From NCBI RefSeq assembly GCF_000003815.2, contig NC_049990.1:673395-737394 (forward strand): DNA of 64,000 nt, in the 5' to 3' direction. The stretch's first letter is position 1; each line of letters begins with the position of its first letter. The notes under the pieces were generated by a model that saw nothing but the letters and a program-made list of their open reading frames with translations, ran no database searches and was not told the DNA's origin. Shown one piece after another: positions 22,500-34,342 of the stretch. Both the position numbers and the translations under genes were made by a program. The stretch comes from Branchiostoma floridae. Its lineage: Eukaryota > Chordata > Leptocardii > Amphioxiformes > Branchiostomatidae.

Positions 22500-22960
22500 C
22501 AAAGGTATGTTTCTGCGAGTGCATGAACATTTAAGGTATTCTGTATCGCCCGAGCCGAGGTACGGCCCGACCGCGGAAGGATTGGCCGAAGCCCGGAGAG
22601 CGATCCGACCCGCGGGAGGGCCGGGGCCGGGGGCGATACGGAATACACCGCGTTGTATTTCATCTATATCATTCCAACCCGAGGAAACTCAAGTTTATCG
22701 CAAAAAAGACCCAAAAATGTGACATTGATGCACATGGCATCAACTTTAGTCGCCAATTCAAACGAAAAATCGGGCCAAGCCAGTGAGCAGCTGTTCGAAT
22801 TTTCAACAGCGTGGCACACACAAGCAAGTACTAATCGTTCGAATCGAATTATAGAACCCTGGGCCGGGTCGTACCGTAAAATACGGACCGGTCGGAACGC
22901 CGACATCAAACGTAACTCTGGACCGGGTATGATACAAAACTCGTTATGTGCTTTAATCTG
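22500..22960. repeat. GC-rich interspersed element, copy 1
   Basis: Contains ggtattctgtatcgccc facing gggcgatacggaataca as an inverted pair around a GC-rich core (22532-22650), then an A-rich part and gtaccgtaaaatacggaccg. A second copy is at about 42643-43080. Class not recognised. Confidence 0.5.
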
Positions 22961-23070
22961 AGTTGAAATCTCCAAGCAGATGTTGGTTGGTAGAATGCGG
23001 TGTTTTGTTACTGTCGACAAGCCGTCACAAAACGTGTATCTTTCACACCAACATTTGCTTGTTGATCAAG

Positions 23071-23240
23071 CTACTGTAAATGCATTTAATTTCGCGGGGA
23101 TTTAATGTAGCGGTAGCAGGAAAAGGACTGTTCGCGTTGTTTTCAAGTTCGCGGTAGCACCATACACTGTAGTCTCTTACTGCCATGGAAAAATTTCCGC
23201 GGTGGTTTTAAGTTCGCGGCAAATTTGCAACGCGAAAACC
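23071..23240. mobile_element. MITE-like insertion present in only one of two duplicated copies
   Basis: About 170 bp with inverted, cgcgg-rich ends (atttaatttcgcgggg ... ttgcaacgcgaaaacc). The otherwise matching DNA at about 43,220 lacks it and has a short different sequence, so it arrived after, or was lost since, the duplication. Confidence 0.55.
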
Positions 23241-24167
23241 TGTCTGCCTGCGCCTGTTTACGCCAATGGCGCAATCTATTCTTTAAAAAGTAAAATGGCG
23301 GCCGACAATAACAACTCCCAACACCATATCTATCTGCAGCCGGGACTATTTGTATAAGTTATACATTATATCTACAACACATAGAAAAGAGTAAGCAACC
23401 ACAGTATTGTGTATATATATATATATATAATTTTTTGTAAACGTTAGATTTAGTGATAACATTTATACAATAGATTTAGCAGAGATTTTTATGCTTAACT
23501 ACTTCGTCTCAACCCCGGTTAGGCAGATATACCTTTCTGGGAGACTTGCTACATTTGTTGACTTCACATTATCTAAAAACACGTCAGCAAAAAGAATATT
23601 AATATCCATGCAGCCAGTTGTAGACAATCAACACAACCATATCATATAATCACAGTGAGTTACACGCTGTAAAGAACAACGTGTACGTTGAATGGCAAAG
23701 TTTGCAGTGGAGCGAATGATAAGGAAGACTTTCGCTTCGGCGCCCGCAGCTACAAGAAGGACTTGTAACTAGATTACGGATGAACAGCCTTGGCCTTAAG
23801 CTGCAGGTGTCGAAGTGAAGACGTGTCTCGTGACTTATTTGCATAAATGATAAGAAAATACGAATATAGCCTTCTTTCTTAAGATGTCATATTTTGGACA
23901 ACGTCCGTTATTAGCGTGGGATGATCAACCATCAATGACAAAGATAAATGTGATAATAATTTGGTGATGGTATTAAACGGTTTTCCTTACATTGAACCTG
24001 TTACAATTATTGTTACAAATATAGACTTTGAGCTGAGTTGTATTACAAAACCTGCATCATGATTATACTTTACATCATGAACATTAATGTTAATATCATT
24101 CAAATATCCAGCCACAGACAATCATCTCCTGCCTGTACGTCAGACTAATCCTGGGTTGTTTGTCACA
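23241..24167. other. Duplicated spacer upstream of 51-bp array 3
   Basis: Almost identical to 43250-44194 (offset about 20,030). A short (TA)n run lies near 23413. No gene seen. Confidence 0.7.
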
Positions 24168-24440
24168 CGTCATTACGGACCAGCTACCGACGGCCGCACC
24201 CTACACAACAACAGCCTGAGCCATCACGGACCAGCTACCGACGGCCGCACCCTACACAACAACAGCCTGAGCCATCACGGACCAGCTACCGACGGCCGCA
24301 CCCTACACAACAACAGCCTGAGCCATTACGGACCAGCTACCGACGGCCGCACCATACACAACAACAGCCTGGGGCATTACGGACCAGCTACCGACGGCCG
24401 CACCCTACACACCAGCACCCGGTGCCGAGTGCATTCTACA
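24168..24440. repeat. 51-bp minisatellite, array 3, ending in one 37-bp unit
   Basis: About 4.8 units of the 51-bp repeat, then a single unit (accctacacaccagcacccg gtgccgag) that is the probable seed of the 37-bp satellite at 10063-11383. Confidence 0.88.
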
Positions 24441-26131
24441 CGAGTTCCTGTTCAGAAGGTACCAGCGGAAGCTGTTCTCAGTGGCTTCAAATTCTGTTGT
24501 GCATATATTTGTTATATGCCTTAGCTTACCTGGTGCTGAATTCTCCAAGCAGAGGTTGTGCAGAAGATTGTGACGTCCTCCAACTGTTGGTTGCCACGGT
24601 GAAAAAAGCTTACTAACAGTTTTTTTTTAATCCCAACGTCTGCTTGAAGGTTATGTTACTCTTGCAGTGGGGAACGGGTGCTGCGCCGTGATTGTTTGTT
24701 TGTTTGTTTGTTTGTTGTTTTTTCTGACTGGTCTGCCATTACCGGAATTTCTGCAGATTGATCATGCCATCTCTCGAGGCCACAGTCCGGTTCAAATATT
24801 TTCCGGCCTGTTGTGAAAAACATTCCCTCCCTCTAGGCTTCAAAAATAGATACTCTCAACTTAAATCGTCTTTGTCTACATCTATATTTTTGTATGAGTA
24901 CATCATTATTTAGTGATAACATGTATGCTATAGATTTAGTGGTAGTCTAGATTATTGATCGTTTTATTTTCTTCTGTTTACTATTAAAGGGTTTTGTCTC
25001 TTATTTTACATTTAGTTATCAAAACAATAGTAAAAGTAATGCATTGAGCCTACGTTAGAATATAAATGGAGATCATCAATTAGTTGAGATAAGAGTTACT
25101 AAGTGATTCATTTCTATACAAATGACAGTTTGTAAGAAAATGTCAGTTACAAAATTTATTGGAGATATAAAACATATTTATGAGACGTATTACACAAAAA
25201 GAGTAAAAAACACAAAATGAACATTCAAACAGCCAGCATCAGACAATCAACAGAAGTCAACCATATCACATGATCACAGTAATCTAAATCTGTTTGTTTC
25301 GCACTGCTGAAAGCAGAGGTTCGACTCCGGCGTTTTTGTCTGGCTTTACGTCTGCCGGTCTGTATCCTTATCTATATAGCTGGTATAACCACCCTTCGGC
25401 GTAACACACCAGCTTCTGTATCTGTATGGCCGGTACAACCACCCTTCGGCGTAACACACCAGCTTCTGTACTGTATCTATATAGCCGGTACAACCACCCT
25501 TCGGCGTAACACACAAGTTTCGCAGGCACGCGGCGCGGTAGCAGCTGGTTATATTACACTGAACGACCCGTCACACCTAGCTTTTGCACATCTATCTGCA
25601 AGCGTTCTTTAAAACTAGCCAGAGAAGATGCCTCCGAAGAAGATGCCGGTCTCCTATAACTGCTTTGTCTCCCCGTTTATTACTAACACTACATATATTG
25701 ATAGTTTGCCTTTAGCCCGTCATGTTATAGTAGACCGACTGCATGTAGGAACATGCAAAGAAATATCATCAAATTATTTCGACGGGAGTGACTATAGGGT
25801 ATAAACGAACCGTGTAGTTCAGAAATAGGCAGATGAACGTTTCTGGAAGAGGTTTTTGCAATGTCCATTCATCTGTTGATTTCATCATCTAGAATGTGCA
25901 ACAAAGTCAGAAATACGTCAGCAAAAAAGAGTAAACAACCTAAATATTAATATTCATTCAGTCAGCTTCAGACAATCAACACAACCATTTCGCAAAGACC
26001 ACAGTAATTTAACTGCTTGTTAAACACTTTTCCAGTCGAGATTTACTTAAAAATTGACATCAAATTGCAATATATTGACTAGGTTAGGTTTTACAGACGA
26101 CCTTCCTGTTCTGTTCAGTTGACAGAACACC
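24441..26131. other. 5' flank of LRR3
   Basis: Non-coding and nearly identical to 44463-46161. It holds a (TTTG)n run near 24,695 and a three-unit repeat at about 25,370-25,515. The last 18 bases before AG 26118 are a pyrimidine-rich acceptor-like tract, 13 bp before the LRR3 ATG. Confidence 0.7.
25300..25560. repeat. Short interspersed repeat: B-box-like head plus three ~55-bp units
   Basis: A perfect B-box GGTTCGACTCC at 25318-25328, then three units of the type ggtataaccacccttcggcg taacacaccagcttctgta. I found no A box at tRNA spacing, so SINE origin is uncertain. A second copy is at 45326-45586. Confidence 0.5.
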
Positions 26132-28915
26132 ATGTGGAAAAAGCTGCGACACGTGCTGATCTTTCTTCTCATCCTCCTGAATGAGTCCAACGCGTCAGAA
26201 ACTTTCTGTGAAACCTTCTATACTTGCCAACGCTCCGAATTGGGATGTTGGAACAAGCGTGGTTTCACCAGCATCCCTCAGAATATCACGTACGGCGACT
26301 TCTTATCTTTGCAACAAAACTTCATAACAAAGATTCAGCCCGAGACATTTGTTAAGCCATTGGGACTAAGTAAGTTGGACCTGGTGTCCAACCATATAAC
26401 AGATATACCGGCAGGTACATTTGCACCGTTGTGCAATCTCCAACAGTTGTGCTTGTCCCTCAACAGGATAACAATGATTCAGAATGGCACATTTGCAGGT
26501 CTACGCCGGCTAGAAAAATTAATCATGGCCCATAACAATATAACAAGGATTGCGCGTGGTGCGTTTACAGAGTTACCCCACCTCGGCTTGATCGACCTGT
26601 CATTCAATAAGATGACAACGATTCAGGCAGGTACATTTGCAGACCCACCCCGTCTAGGCAAGTTATATTTGGGCAACAACAGGATAACTAAGATCTATCC
26701 TGGTGTGTTTGCAGAGTTACCCCGGCTTCAAATACTGATCCTATTCGCAAACCAGATAACAATGATTCAAACTAGCGCATTTGCAGAGTTGCCGGAGCTC
26801 TTTACGTTGAACCTAATCTTCAACGGGATAACAATGATTCGAACTGGCACATTTGCAGACCTTCCCAGCCTCAAAAACTTGTATCTGGAATTCAATCCGA
26901 TAACAGAGATTCAGCCCTGTGCATTTGTAAATCTGCCCGAGCTATGGAATGTTGAAGTAGACGACAGGCAGATGCTGGAAGGATCGATATGTGAAGAACG
27001 AACCATATCAACACTGTCTGTTGATATCCAAACCTCCTTCCAGTCATCTGCAGGGTCAACATCTTCTCCGTTTGGCAGCACAGAAATCAATGCTGGCCCA
27101 ACAGCACGCCCTGAAGGCCCCACATCTGCCACACAGTCCCTAACTGGTCCAATGCAAAGTGCTAACAACAGTTACAGTGGCACCGTCACCTCTCGCTATC
27201 ACTGGTACTTCAAGCACGATTCTGGTTCAACTGCAAGTTCTGCAGGCAATACAAGCCAAGATAGAGCAACACCACCTTCCCTCCTTGCAATTACCTCAGA
27301 CAAACCAGAAACCCACAGTTCTCATGAATTGTCTCCCAATTTACCCAATGCTGTTCTCATTGCCACTATATGTGGTTCAATAGCTGGCATTGTCCTGATT
27401 GGCAGCATCATTCTCATTATCTGGTGCAAGAGGAGGACCAGCCATCCTCCTCTAGGACTAAATCCCAATGTTGTTAGTACCAACACTAGCACAACGGTTT
27501 CTGTAATGACAAGTGACCAGAATGAACATGAAAACAAGGATCATGATCAGACAGGGCAGGGCCAGTCTCAGGCTAACACCAGATCTTTGAAGGTTGAAAA
27601 CCTGCCACAAAACGTGCAAGCTGCCATAAAGCCAAATCCTATGTACGCAGATGTGGGAACACCATCAACATCTGCCAGTGGTCATGATCAGACAAGGCAG
27701 GGCCAGTCTCAGTCCATCACTAAATCCAACCCAAACACCACAGCTAGTGTAGTGGCCAGTGGTCATGATCACCAGTATGAAGATATTGACAGACAACACA
27801 AACAAACAGGGCAGGCCCAGTCTCAGGCCATCACTAAATCCAACACAAACACCACAGCTGCTTTAATGATCAGGGATGATTATCACCAGTATGAAGATAT
27901 CGACAAACAACATACACAGACAAGGCAAGGCCAGTCTCAGTCCATCACTAACTTAAACACAAACACCACAGCTGCTTTGGTAACCAGCAGCCATGATCAA
28001 CAGTACGAAAATATTGCCCCCAAACACAATCAGACAGGTCAGGGTCAGTTACAGGCCATCACAGAACCCCACGCAAACAGNNNNNNNNNNNNNNNNNNNN
28101 NNNNNNNNNNNNNNNNNNNNNNNNNNNNNNNNNNNNNNNNNNNNNNNNNNNNNNNNNNNNNNNNNNNNNNNNNNNNNNNNGCCAGGGGTCATAAGCAGCA
28201 ATATGAAAATATTGGCAGCCAACACAATCAGACAGGGCAGGACAAGTCCCAGGCTATCACTTATTCCTTAGATGCTACAAATATATCTTATGGCACAGGA
28301 CCGACTGCCTCACAGCCAAATTCCTTGTACACAAACACCACAGCTGTTGTGGAAGCTAGTGGTCATGATCAGACAGGTCAGGGTCAGGGCATCACTGATT
28401 CAGTAGACGCTACAAATATATCTTATGGCACAGGACCGACTGCCTCACAGCCAAATTCCTTGTACACAAACACCACAGCTGTTGTGGAAGCTAGTGGTCA
28501 TGATCAGACAGGTCAGGGTCAGGCCATCACTGATTCAGTAGACGCTACAAATATATCTTATGGCACAGTCTCAGGCCAGTCTCAGGCCATCACTGAATCC
28601 AACCCAAACACTACAGCTGCTGTAGTGGCCAGTGGTCATGATCAGACAGGGCAGGGCCAGTCTCAGGCCATCACTGAATCCAACCCAAACACTACAGCTG
28701 CTGTAGTGGCCAGTGGTCATGATCAGACAGGGCAGGTTCAGTGTCAGGTCATCACTGACTCATCTGATGCGGGGTCGTGTGGCGTGACGGCAGGTTGTTT
28801 GGCCCAGAACCCAGAGGTCCCGGGTTCAAATCCGAAAGGCACTCTGGACGACGTCTCTCCCTGCAGTAATGTTAAAATAAGTACCTATCTACGTATCAGG
28901 CCGTCCCTCGAATAG
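26132..28915 (+). CDS. LRR3: single-exon LRR transmembrane receptor, tail switched to YENI motifs (internal gap)
   Basis: Signal peptide 1-22, N-cap, nine LRRs (one more than LRR2; the extra unit is ANQITMIQTSAF), short C-cap with SICEE, Ser/Thr stalk, transmembrane helix at about 406-431 ending CKRR, then NPMY (NPxY type). The tail has only two QYEDI units, then two YENI units (YENIAPK and YENIGSQ) on either side of the N gap, then DATNISYGTGP / NSLY units and SGHDQTGQGQ repeats. The frame is kept across the 100 N by chance, since the true gap length is unknown. The C-terminus is again partly tRNA-like (28773-28833). The ectodomain is nearly identical to LRR4. No enzymatic domain. Confidence 0.88.
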   Translation: MWKKLRHVLIFLLILLNESNASETFCETFYTCQRSELGCWNKRGFTSIPQNITYGDFLSLQQNFITKIQPETFVKPLGLSKLDLVSNHITDIPAGTFAPLCNLQQLCLSLNRITMIQNGTFAGLRRLEKLIMAHNNITRIARGAFTELPHLGLIDLSFNKMTTIQAGTFADPPRLGKLYLGNNRITKIYPGVFAELPRLQILILFANQITMIQTSAFAELPELFTLNLIFNGITMIRTGTFADLPSLKNLYLEFNPITEIQPCAFVNLPELWNVEVDDRQMLEGSICEERTISTLSVDIQTSFQSSAGSTSSPFGSTEINAGPTARPEGPTSATQSLTGPMQSANNSYSGTVTSRYHWYFKHDSGSTASSAGNTSQDRATPPSLLAITSDKPETHSSHELSPNLPNAVLIATICGSIAGIVLIGSIILIIWCKRRTSHPPLGLNPNVVSTNTSTTVSVMTSDQNEHENKDHDQTGQGQSQANTRSLKVENLPQNVQAAIKPNPMYADVGTPSTSASGHDQTRQGQSQSITKSNPNTTASVVASGHDHQYEDIDRQHKQTGQAQSQAITKSNTNTTAALMIRDDYHQYEDIDKQHTQTRQGQSQSITNLNTNTTAALVTSSHDQQYENIAPKHNQTGQGQLQAITEPHANXXXXXXXXXXXXXXXXXXXXXXXXXXXXXXXXXXARGHKQQYENIGSQHNQTGQDKSQAITYSLDATNISYGTGPTASQPNSLYTNTTAVVEASGHDQTGQGQGITDSVDATNISYGTGPTASQPNSLYTNTTAVVEASGHDQTGQGQAITDSVDATNISYGTVSGQSQAITESNPNTTAAVVASGHDQTGQGQSQAITESNPNTTAAVVASGHDQTGQVQCQVITDSSDAGSCGVTAGCLAQNPEVPGSNPKGTLDDVSPCSNVKISTYLRIRPSLE
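28081..28180. other. Assembly gap (100 N) in the LRR3 tail
   Basis: LRR4 shows what probably belongs here: it reads straight from the ITEPNAN codons into RATAVARGHKQQ (47815-47850), only about nine codons. Confidence 0.95.
28773..28833 (+). other. tRNA-like sequence within the coding end of LRR3
   Basis: A-box-like TGGCGTGACGG from 28780 and B box GGTTCAAATCC at 28823-28833, at the same 43-bp spacing as in LRR2. Confidence 0.65.
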
Positions 28916-29123
28916 GACGAGAAGTCCCGTGTTTAAAGAGAGCCAGACATAGAGCACGTAAAAAAAACCTCCTCACTAATCGAAAATAGAAGACAAGAAT
29001 ACCACTCCACGAAAGCACTGTATGTGGCCACGTACAGCAATGTATTTTCATGGCTCTATGATATATTTCTAAAAACTTTTAATTGAAAATCTAAGAGGAA
29101 AGAGACAGCTGGGAAGACAACCT

Positions 29124-29322
29124 GTAAGTTTTCTTTTACACATTGTCTACCAGTTAATGTCACCTTAGCTGACGTTTCGATGCCTGTTAGACATCTTCCT
29201 CAGAGCCGGAGTTTTGCTTCTCGTCACCCCAAAAGAAGCAGAACTTCAGTTAGAAGCTCTGAGGAAGATGTATAACATCAGCTTAGGTTAGATTAACTGG
29301 CTGTGTACAAGAAAACTCATAT
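29124..29322. repeat. ~200-bp foldback element (copy in cassette 3)
   Basis: Same inverted arms as 15197-15401, including catcttcctcagagc and gctctgaggaagatg; the loop is shorter. Confidence 0.72.
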
Positions 29323-30386
29323 ATCCTGTTAGAAAGTAGTCGGTTTGTTGTTTGGTTGGTTGGTTGGATTCAAAGAGTTCTAATTCGTTGTTGTGGGACA
29401 CCAGGAGAACGCTAGATGACACTATGTGCTGCTTATGTGGTAGTAATGTTTTTGAGATACTATTTAGCTCCTAACGGAGCTGATATTCACAAAGTTTAGA
29501 AAGTAAAAGGAATCCATTGACTTGATTTAGATCCTGCAATGTTAGTAATACATTGGATAGAGATTTACGAGTGGTTGGCAAACACCTATACAGAGACCAA
29601 ACAGGCATACAAATAAGCCTGGCATAATGCAAAAATTCCAATGGAATGTAAGAAAAAAAGCCTGTACATTTTTAGGCTCAAACAATCTGGATGGGCATCA
29701 TTAACCACTATATGCCTATTACGAAGCTAACAGTTATTCAAGCAATATGATTTGAAAACGGTCAGACGGTTCAGACAGCATTCACTGCTGTCTTTCGACA
29801 GCGACTTCACGAAAATCTGGAGTCATTAAAGTAACTGTTACCTTTTCTATCTTATTATCTGGATGTTTTACCTTCATCGGTGTATTAAAATGTAGCCCGT
29901 GGTTTGTGGAGACTTCAGTTTAGAACTACTGGTTGTCGGCATGTAGGATGCTAGTCGGACTCTATGTAATACTTTTAAACTACATGATACTAAAGAGCTA
30001 CGAAGGGCCATGGAGGACCAAGTGCATTGGAGGAAGAATTCAGGAACACTAACTAACATTAAAAAAAAAGATTTGAATTCACACCCTACAAAGGTAAGAT
30101 GTTAAGCTCGCAGAAATGTCAACAGTGCCTTGCCTACTTGGCGAATTTGTTGTTTGAGGGATTACAATTATGGCAGGATAACTGCGACTAAAAGTTTAGC
30201 GTACGAACCTCTCTGTGTAGCTGTCGCTAATCATCACCAAGATAGTTTTGTCATTCTGTGTAAGGTATGGACAATTCAAGTTTGAAAATCTAACAGTACT
30301 GTAGAAGTTGTAGGAGTTGAAAGTTACCAATCAGCTATATCTTAATGGTCGTTATCACCGCTGGATGTTGCTGATTGGATGTGAGC

Positions 30387-30648
30387 GTACCCTGGGGGGC
30401 AGCCTGGGATCGGGCAGCTAGGACAGTTTGTTCGGTGGCCCAAGACAGTCAGGCCCGCCAATCTCCTATTAGCACTCGAGGGAGTTTGAGCCCGATGATG
30501 CCCACCTGCCCTTTTCCCTCAGAAAGGGTAGCGATAACTCCTTCGGGCTTAAACTCCCCAGAGCGCTAATGTGAGATCGGCGGGCTGACTGCCTTCCGTC
30601 CCCGAACAAAACTCGCTAGCTACCCGATCCTGTCTGGTACCCAGGGTA
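30387..30648. mobile_element. hAT-like MITE with an 8-bp target duplication
   Basis: 262 bp with imperfect terminal inverted repeats (TACCCTGGG... against CCCAGGGTA) and a palindromic interior. It is flanked by ATGTGAGC on both sides (30379-30386 and 30649-30656). Paralogous spacers (e.g. 16256, 50181) have one uninterrupted gtgagc, showing the empty site. An 8-bp duplication fits hAT elements. Confidence 0.75.
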
Positions 30649-32196
30649 ATGTGAGCTATACACCTGAGTATTGCCGGCAGTATTTTGTTCTTATTTTCTT
30701 TTGTGGTATTGTAAAGATTGTGTATTGCATTAGTATTGTTTGTGCAGTTGAATTTTGATGTCATATATGAGAAACCAAAAGCAATTTTGTTGTAGTGGCT
30801 TTGGATGTTTTAACAGAAGTATTAATAGAATTGACGTTACAAAATATGTTTGCAAGATCCCACTATCGAGACTTTCTTTTAATGACAAAAAATATAGATT
30901 CTATTAAGCATATCATCGTTTTAATTACATTTAATTACACGTTAATTGCATGCAATTCTATAGAATGATCTAATAGTATGTGATCTAATAGTATGATAAC
31001 AGCATTTTGTTACCACGATAGTTTTAGTCCAAGACAACTTCACCAACCTGTAAATTTGGTTTCTTTAGGCCATGCTGACTCGATTGTTTGGATAGCATCG
31101 ATCCTCCGTGAACCCCAAAACTGAGGCTGAAGAGAAACGCAAGATATTACCTGAATTCTGTAATCTAAGTAATCAGGAAAGTTGAACGAATGACTGAACA
31201 GAGCATGATATACCGTACAAAAAAAATCTTCTTTTTTGTTCCTTTACATCTTCTGACTTTGGAAATGACTTTGGAATGCTCTGACATTATCATCCATTTT
31301 CAAATATATTTTTGTTTGCAATTTACTGTTGGCACATATATATGTGCCCATCTTGCAGCTGTTTCTGTGGAAATGGATCAAATCGTGTGGTGTTTATGTC
31401 ATGAATATCCATATAATCTTATCAACATGGTCTTACTTTTTTGAAGAACAGTAATTAAAGCGATAATGTGATAAGACAATTGAAGAGACACACACAACCC
31501 GAAGACAAATACAAAGATGAAGTAAATGTCATTATAGTAAGGGTTATACCAGAAAGGTTAAACTCGTTATCAAGTGCTTAATCATAACTTACAGTATAAG
31601 AACGTTTTTATTAGTTCTAGAAGTACTACATGTTCTTCTATGACTTCTGTGAAATGAGGGTAGAAAAATAAACTACAAGAAAAAGTACAGATTCGACAGC
31701 TTGTCTTTAAGTCATTTTATGCGGTTGAAAGTGGAACAAACTTAATGTCTTGGCATCCTTTCACAAGGCGTCCTGTCCACCCTTATTTTCACAAGCCAAC
31801 TACCGAACACTAAAACTTGAAAGCAGAAAAACAAAGAATAAAAAAATATGACGGGGGAGGGGGGCATATAGGCTATCTGGCGCGTTCCTGCAGTCACGTG
31901 TCCCTGACGCCATGTGGCCGAAATGCTGAATAATTGACAATTTGTATGCCCCTAGTTTTAAGTGTAAGTCGTGTAAAGTCTTATTGTTTAGTCATATAAG
32001 GTAGAAGTCATATAAAACACCTTTCCTTACATTGAAACTTATTCTTGTGCAATATGCTTTGACCTGACTTGTATTTTGAAACATTCACCAGGTTAAAATT
32101 AATTTGCATCATCATTATTATTGTTAATATCATTTGAATGGCCAGCTTCAGACAATCAGCCCAGCCCTGTGGGTAAGACTAATCCCGGGTTGTTTA

Positions 32197-32422
32197 TACC
32201 CCAGTCACATTTGGCGAAAATCGATCGGACGACGATTCTGCGGCAATCGCCTCGCTTATAATTATAAGTTTATTGCACAACGATTGTACAAGGTACAAAG
32301 TAAGGCTTATATGTGACAGGGACGGTTTTCAGGTGGAAAATACGCGCAACCCTCTGTCGATCTTGAATATGGCCGATCTTCCATCGATACGCCAGAAGAT
32401 CGGGGATAATGTGACAGGGGTA
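32197..32422. mobile_element. PIF/Harbinger-like MITE, copy 2
   Basis: Same inverted ends as 17806-18031 and TTA flanks (32194-32196 and 32423-32425). It sits at the same junction with an RTK fragment, so it was copied with the cassette and did not insert independently. Confidence 0.65.
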
Positions 32423-32426
32423 TTAC

Positions 32427-32644
32427 TGCAGCTGAGCTTTCTTCAGATGGTGGGGATTCTGAGGCAAGGAATACGGTTGGAGAAGCCGCCGGGATGTCCA
32501 GAAAAGCTGTACCGACTGATGAGGTCGTGTTGGCGCGACGTTCCAGATACCAGACCGACTCCAGAAGGGATAGAAGAGAGGCTGCTGCAACTGAGACGTG
32601 CACTGCTTCCACATGACGTCATTGAAAAGGAGACTGTGGTGTAG
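32427..32644 (+). pseudogene. RTK type-B fragment beside MITE copy 2
   Basis: Last ~72 codons of the RTK, ending EKETVV and TAG 32642-32644. Differences from B3 include PEKLYRL for PEDLYRL. It lies 1.7 kb before the intact B3, with the standard RTK spacer between, so it is the 5' member of what was a three-RTK row. Confidence 0.85.
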
Positions 32645-34342
32645 TTTGTCTCGCTCTAGGACACAATCAAGGAAATGATTTACAGCTTGTGTTTAATTGA
32701 TATGTTTTAAAGGAATGTAACGTTTTTGCAGAATCTTATTTTGTGTTCCTAGTACTAATTCTAAATGTAACCAGTGTTATGCTGATGCGATGGTTTTCGT
32801 TTTAATTGAGCATCTTAATTTACTGTACCAATGTCGACAGCAACAACTGTTGCTTTTATGTTATGATTTGAGTATTAAAACAGACAGAGCTGTACACAGT
32901 TTGCAAGCTTATTAACTAAACAAGGTGAATAAAATATGTGGAGAGTACTAGCCATTCGTAACACGATATCCCAAACAAACTTTACGATATAACTTAACAC
33001 ACCTTTCTAGCTCATTTTCGTATTGCATTCAATGTTAATTTGCTGCTTGGTCATCTCAATTTATTACATCAGGACGACAAGCGTTAAAGCCAATGCTATT
33101 TATACACGTATATGATAACCAGATGACGGGATGTTTAGATTATCAAAGCCCACTTTTGACTGTACATGTGCCCATATCCATGTGTGAATAAAAGGCTATG
33201 AGATGAGAGGTTTTCTTTTCAATCCTTTCTCGTGCCAATCCTATCTTTTCTATCTATTTGGCCACCAAGTTGCAAGATATGAATCAAAATTGCTATGTAA
33301 CAAATCCCAGATTTAATGAAAATGTACAGTGAAAGATTCTTAGATGAGGTTTTTAAGATGTAAATAGGTGCGGATTAGTTTCTGGCGTATTAGTAGGAGT
33401 CTTTGAAAACATGTAATAGCAATCAAGTTCCAAAATGTAAACGGACCTTTCATGTTTTGTATTGATGTAACGGGTCAAGCATACCGTGTTCTTCTTGGTT
33501 GATAATTCTGACAATGAATATATGATAATAACGAAGCAAAAAATTCCTGCATAGCAAAAATTTTCCTGACCGTTTTCAAGATTGGTATATCCAAACTACC
33601 CAGCATATCTGCTTTGGTGATGTTTCATGACCTACACAAAGCAGGAATCATTCTACAAAATCAAAGTTCTCCCCTAGTGTTTTTCTGCTTTCTCTTGTTC
33701 TAATGACGTTTTATACTGAAAGTTCATCTGTGTTAGTAGAAGTCATTCTTGAAATAGTTGAACTGTAATTTCCAACACCAAAATTGTACTCACCCAAATT
33801 TTCGACTGCACAGCATCAGTCTTTGTCAAGGAATGAACAATCCACTGCTGTCGTGACGTCACGTTATGCAGATAGAACACGTGACTCAGTAAGCAGTGGA
33901 TTATAGGTTGCAGGAACTCTATGGCGCCCACCGTGTTGGAAATTACACTTCAACTATTTCAAGAACGTTATATACTGGTGAACCTCTAATCTCCAAGCAG
34001 AGGTCAGAATCCGGCCCATTCTCAGCGCTGTAGATGCAGTTTTGCAAAATATCTAGCACACCTTTCCAGTATTTTAAAAACCAGTAGTATTACACTTTTA
34101 AAGAAAAGTTCAGCCCCAGATGAAATGCGAGGTAGACGTTGCTTTAGCTTAAACACGCGAAAGACCCAGATAATGAGCTAACTCTTTACATTTGCCAGAG
34201 ACAAGTGACACCCGAGATGGTTTTGTTGAATGCACTGACCCTGAACTTCCAGCACCGAGAGGAACGAGGAAGCAAGGTGAAAACCCGTGTCTTCATTTCT
34301 GGGGACTGCTTTCAACGCCAAAGATACAGTCAAGTTGAAATT
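32645..34342. other. RTK-to-RTK spacer, copy 3
   Basis: Non-coding. Type-B 3' flank, 216-bp foldback element at 33748-33963, then the 5' flank of B3. Confidence 0.75.
33748..33963. repeat. 216-bp foldback element (copy 3)
   Basis: Same inverted arms; TGACGTCA at 33854-33861 and the CACGTGACTCA motif are conserved. About 380 bp before the ATG of RTK-B3. Confidence 0.8.

Larger units (their letters stand above)
28916..32196. other. Cassette spacer downstream of LRR3
   Basis: Non-coding, homologous to 14991-17805 and 48926-51700. It holds a foldback copy (29124-29322) and a hAT-like MITE (30387-30648). No gene seen. Confidence 0.72.

Noticed and set aside
24087-24524. Open frames with HGPATDGRTLHNNSLS repeats (also at 9423, 21723, 42243, 44113)
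   Set aside because: The unit is 17 codons, so openness is automatic. Flanks between arrays differ by frame-breaking indels, and one array has an internal 3-base loss. No conserved start or domain.
34205-34342. Start of RTK-B3 at an upstream ATG (34205), and of RTK4 at 52562
   Set aside because: The upstream residues are not conserved in A3 and would bury the signal peptide; ATG 34343 and 52619 begin the signal peptide in all copies.
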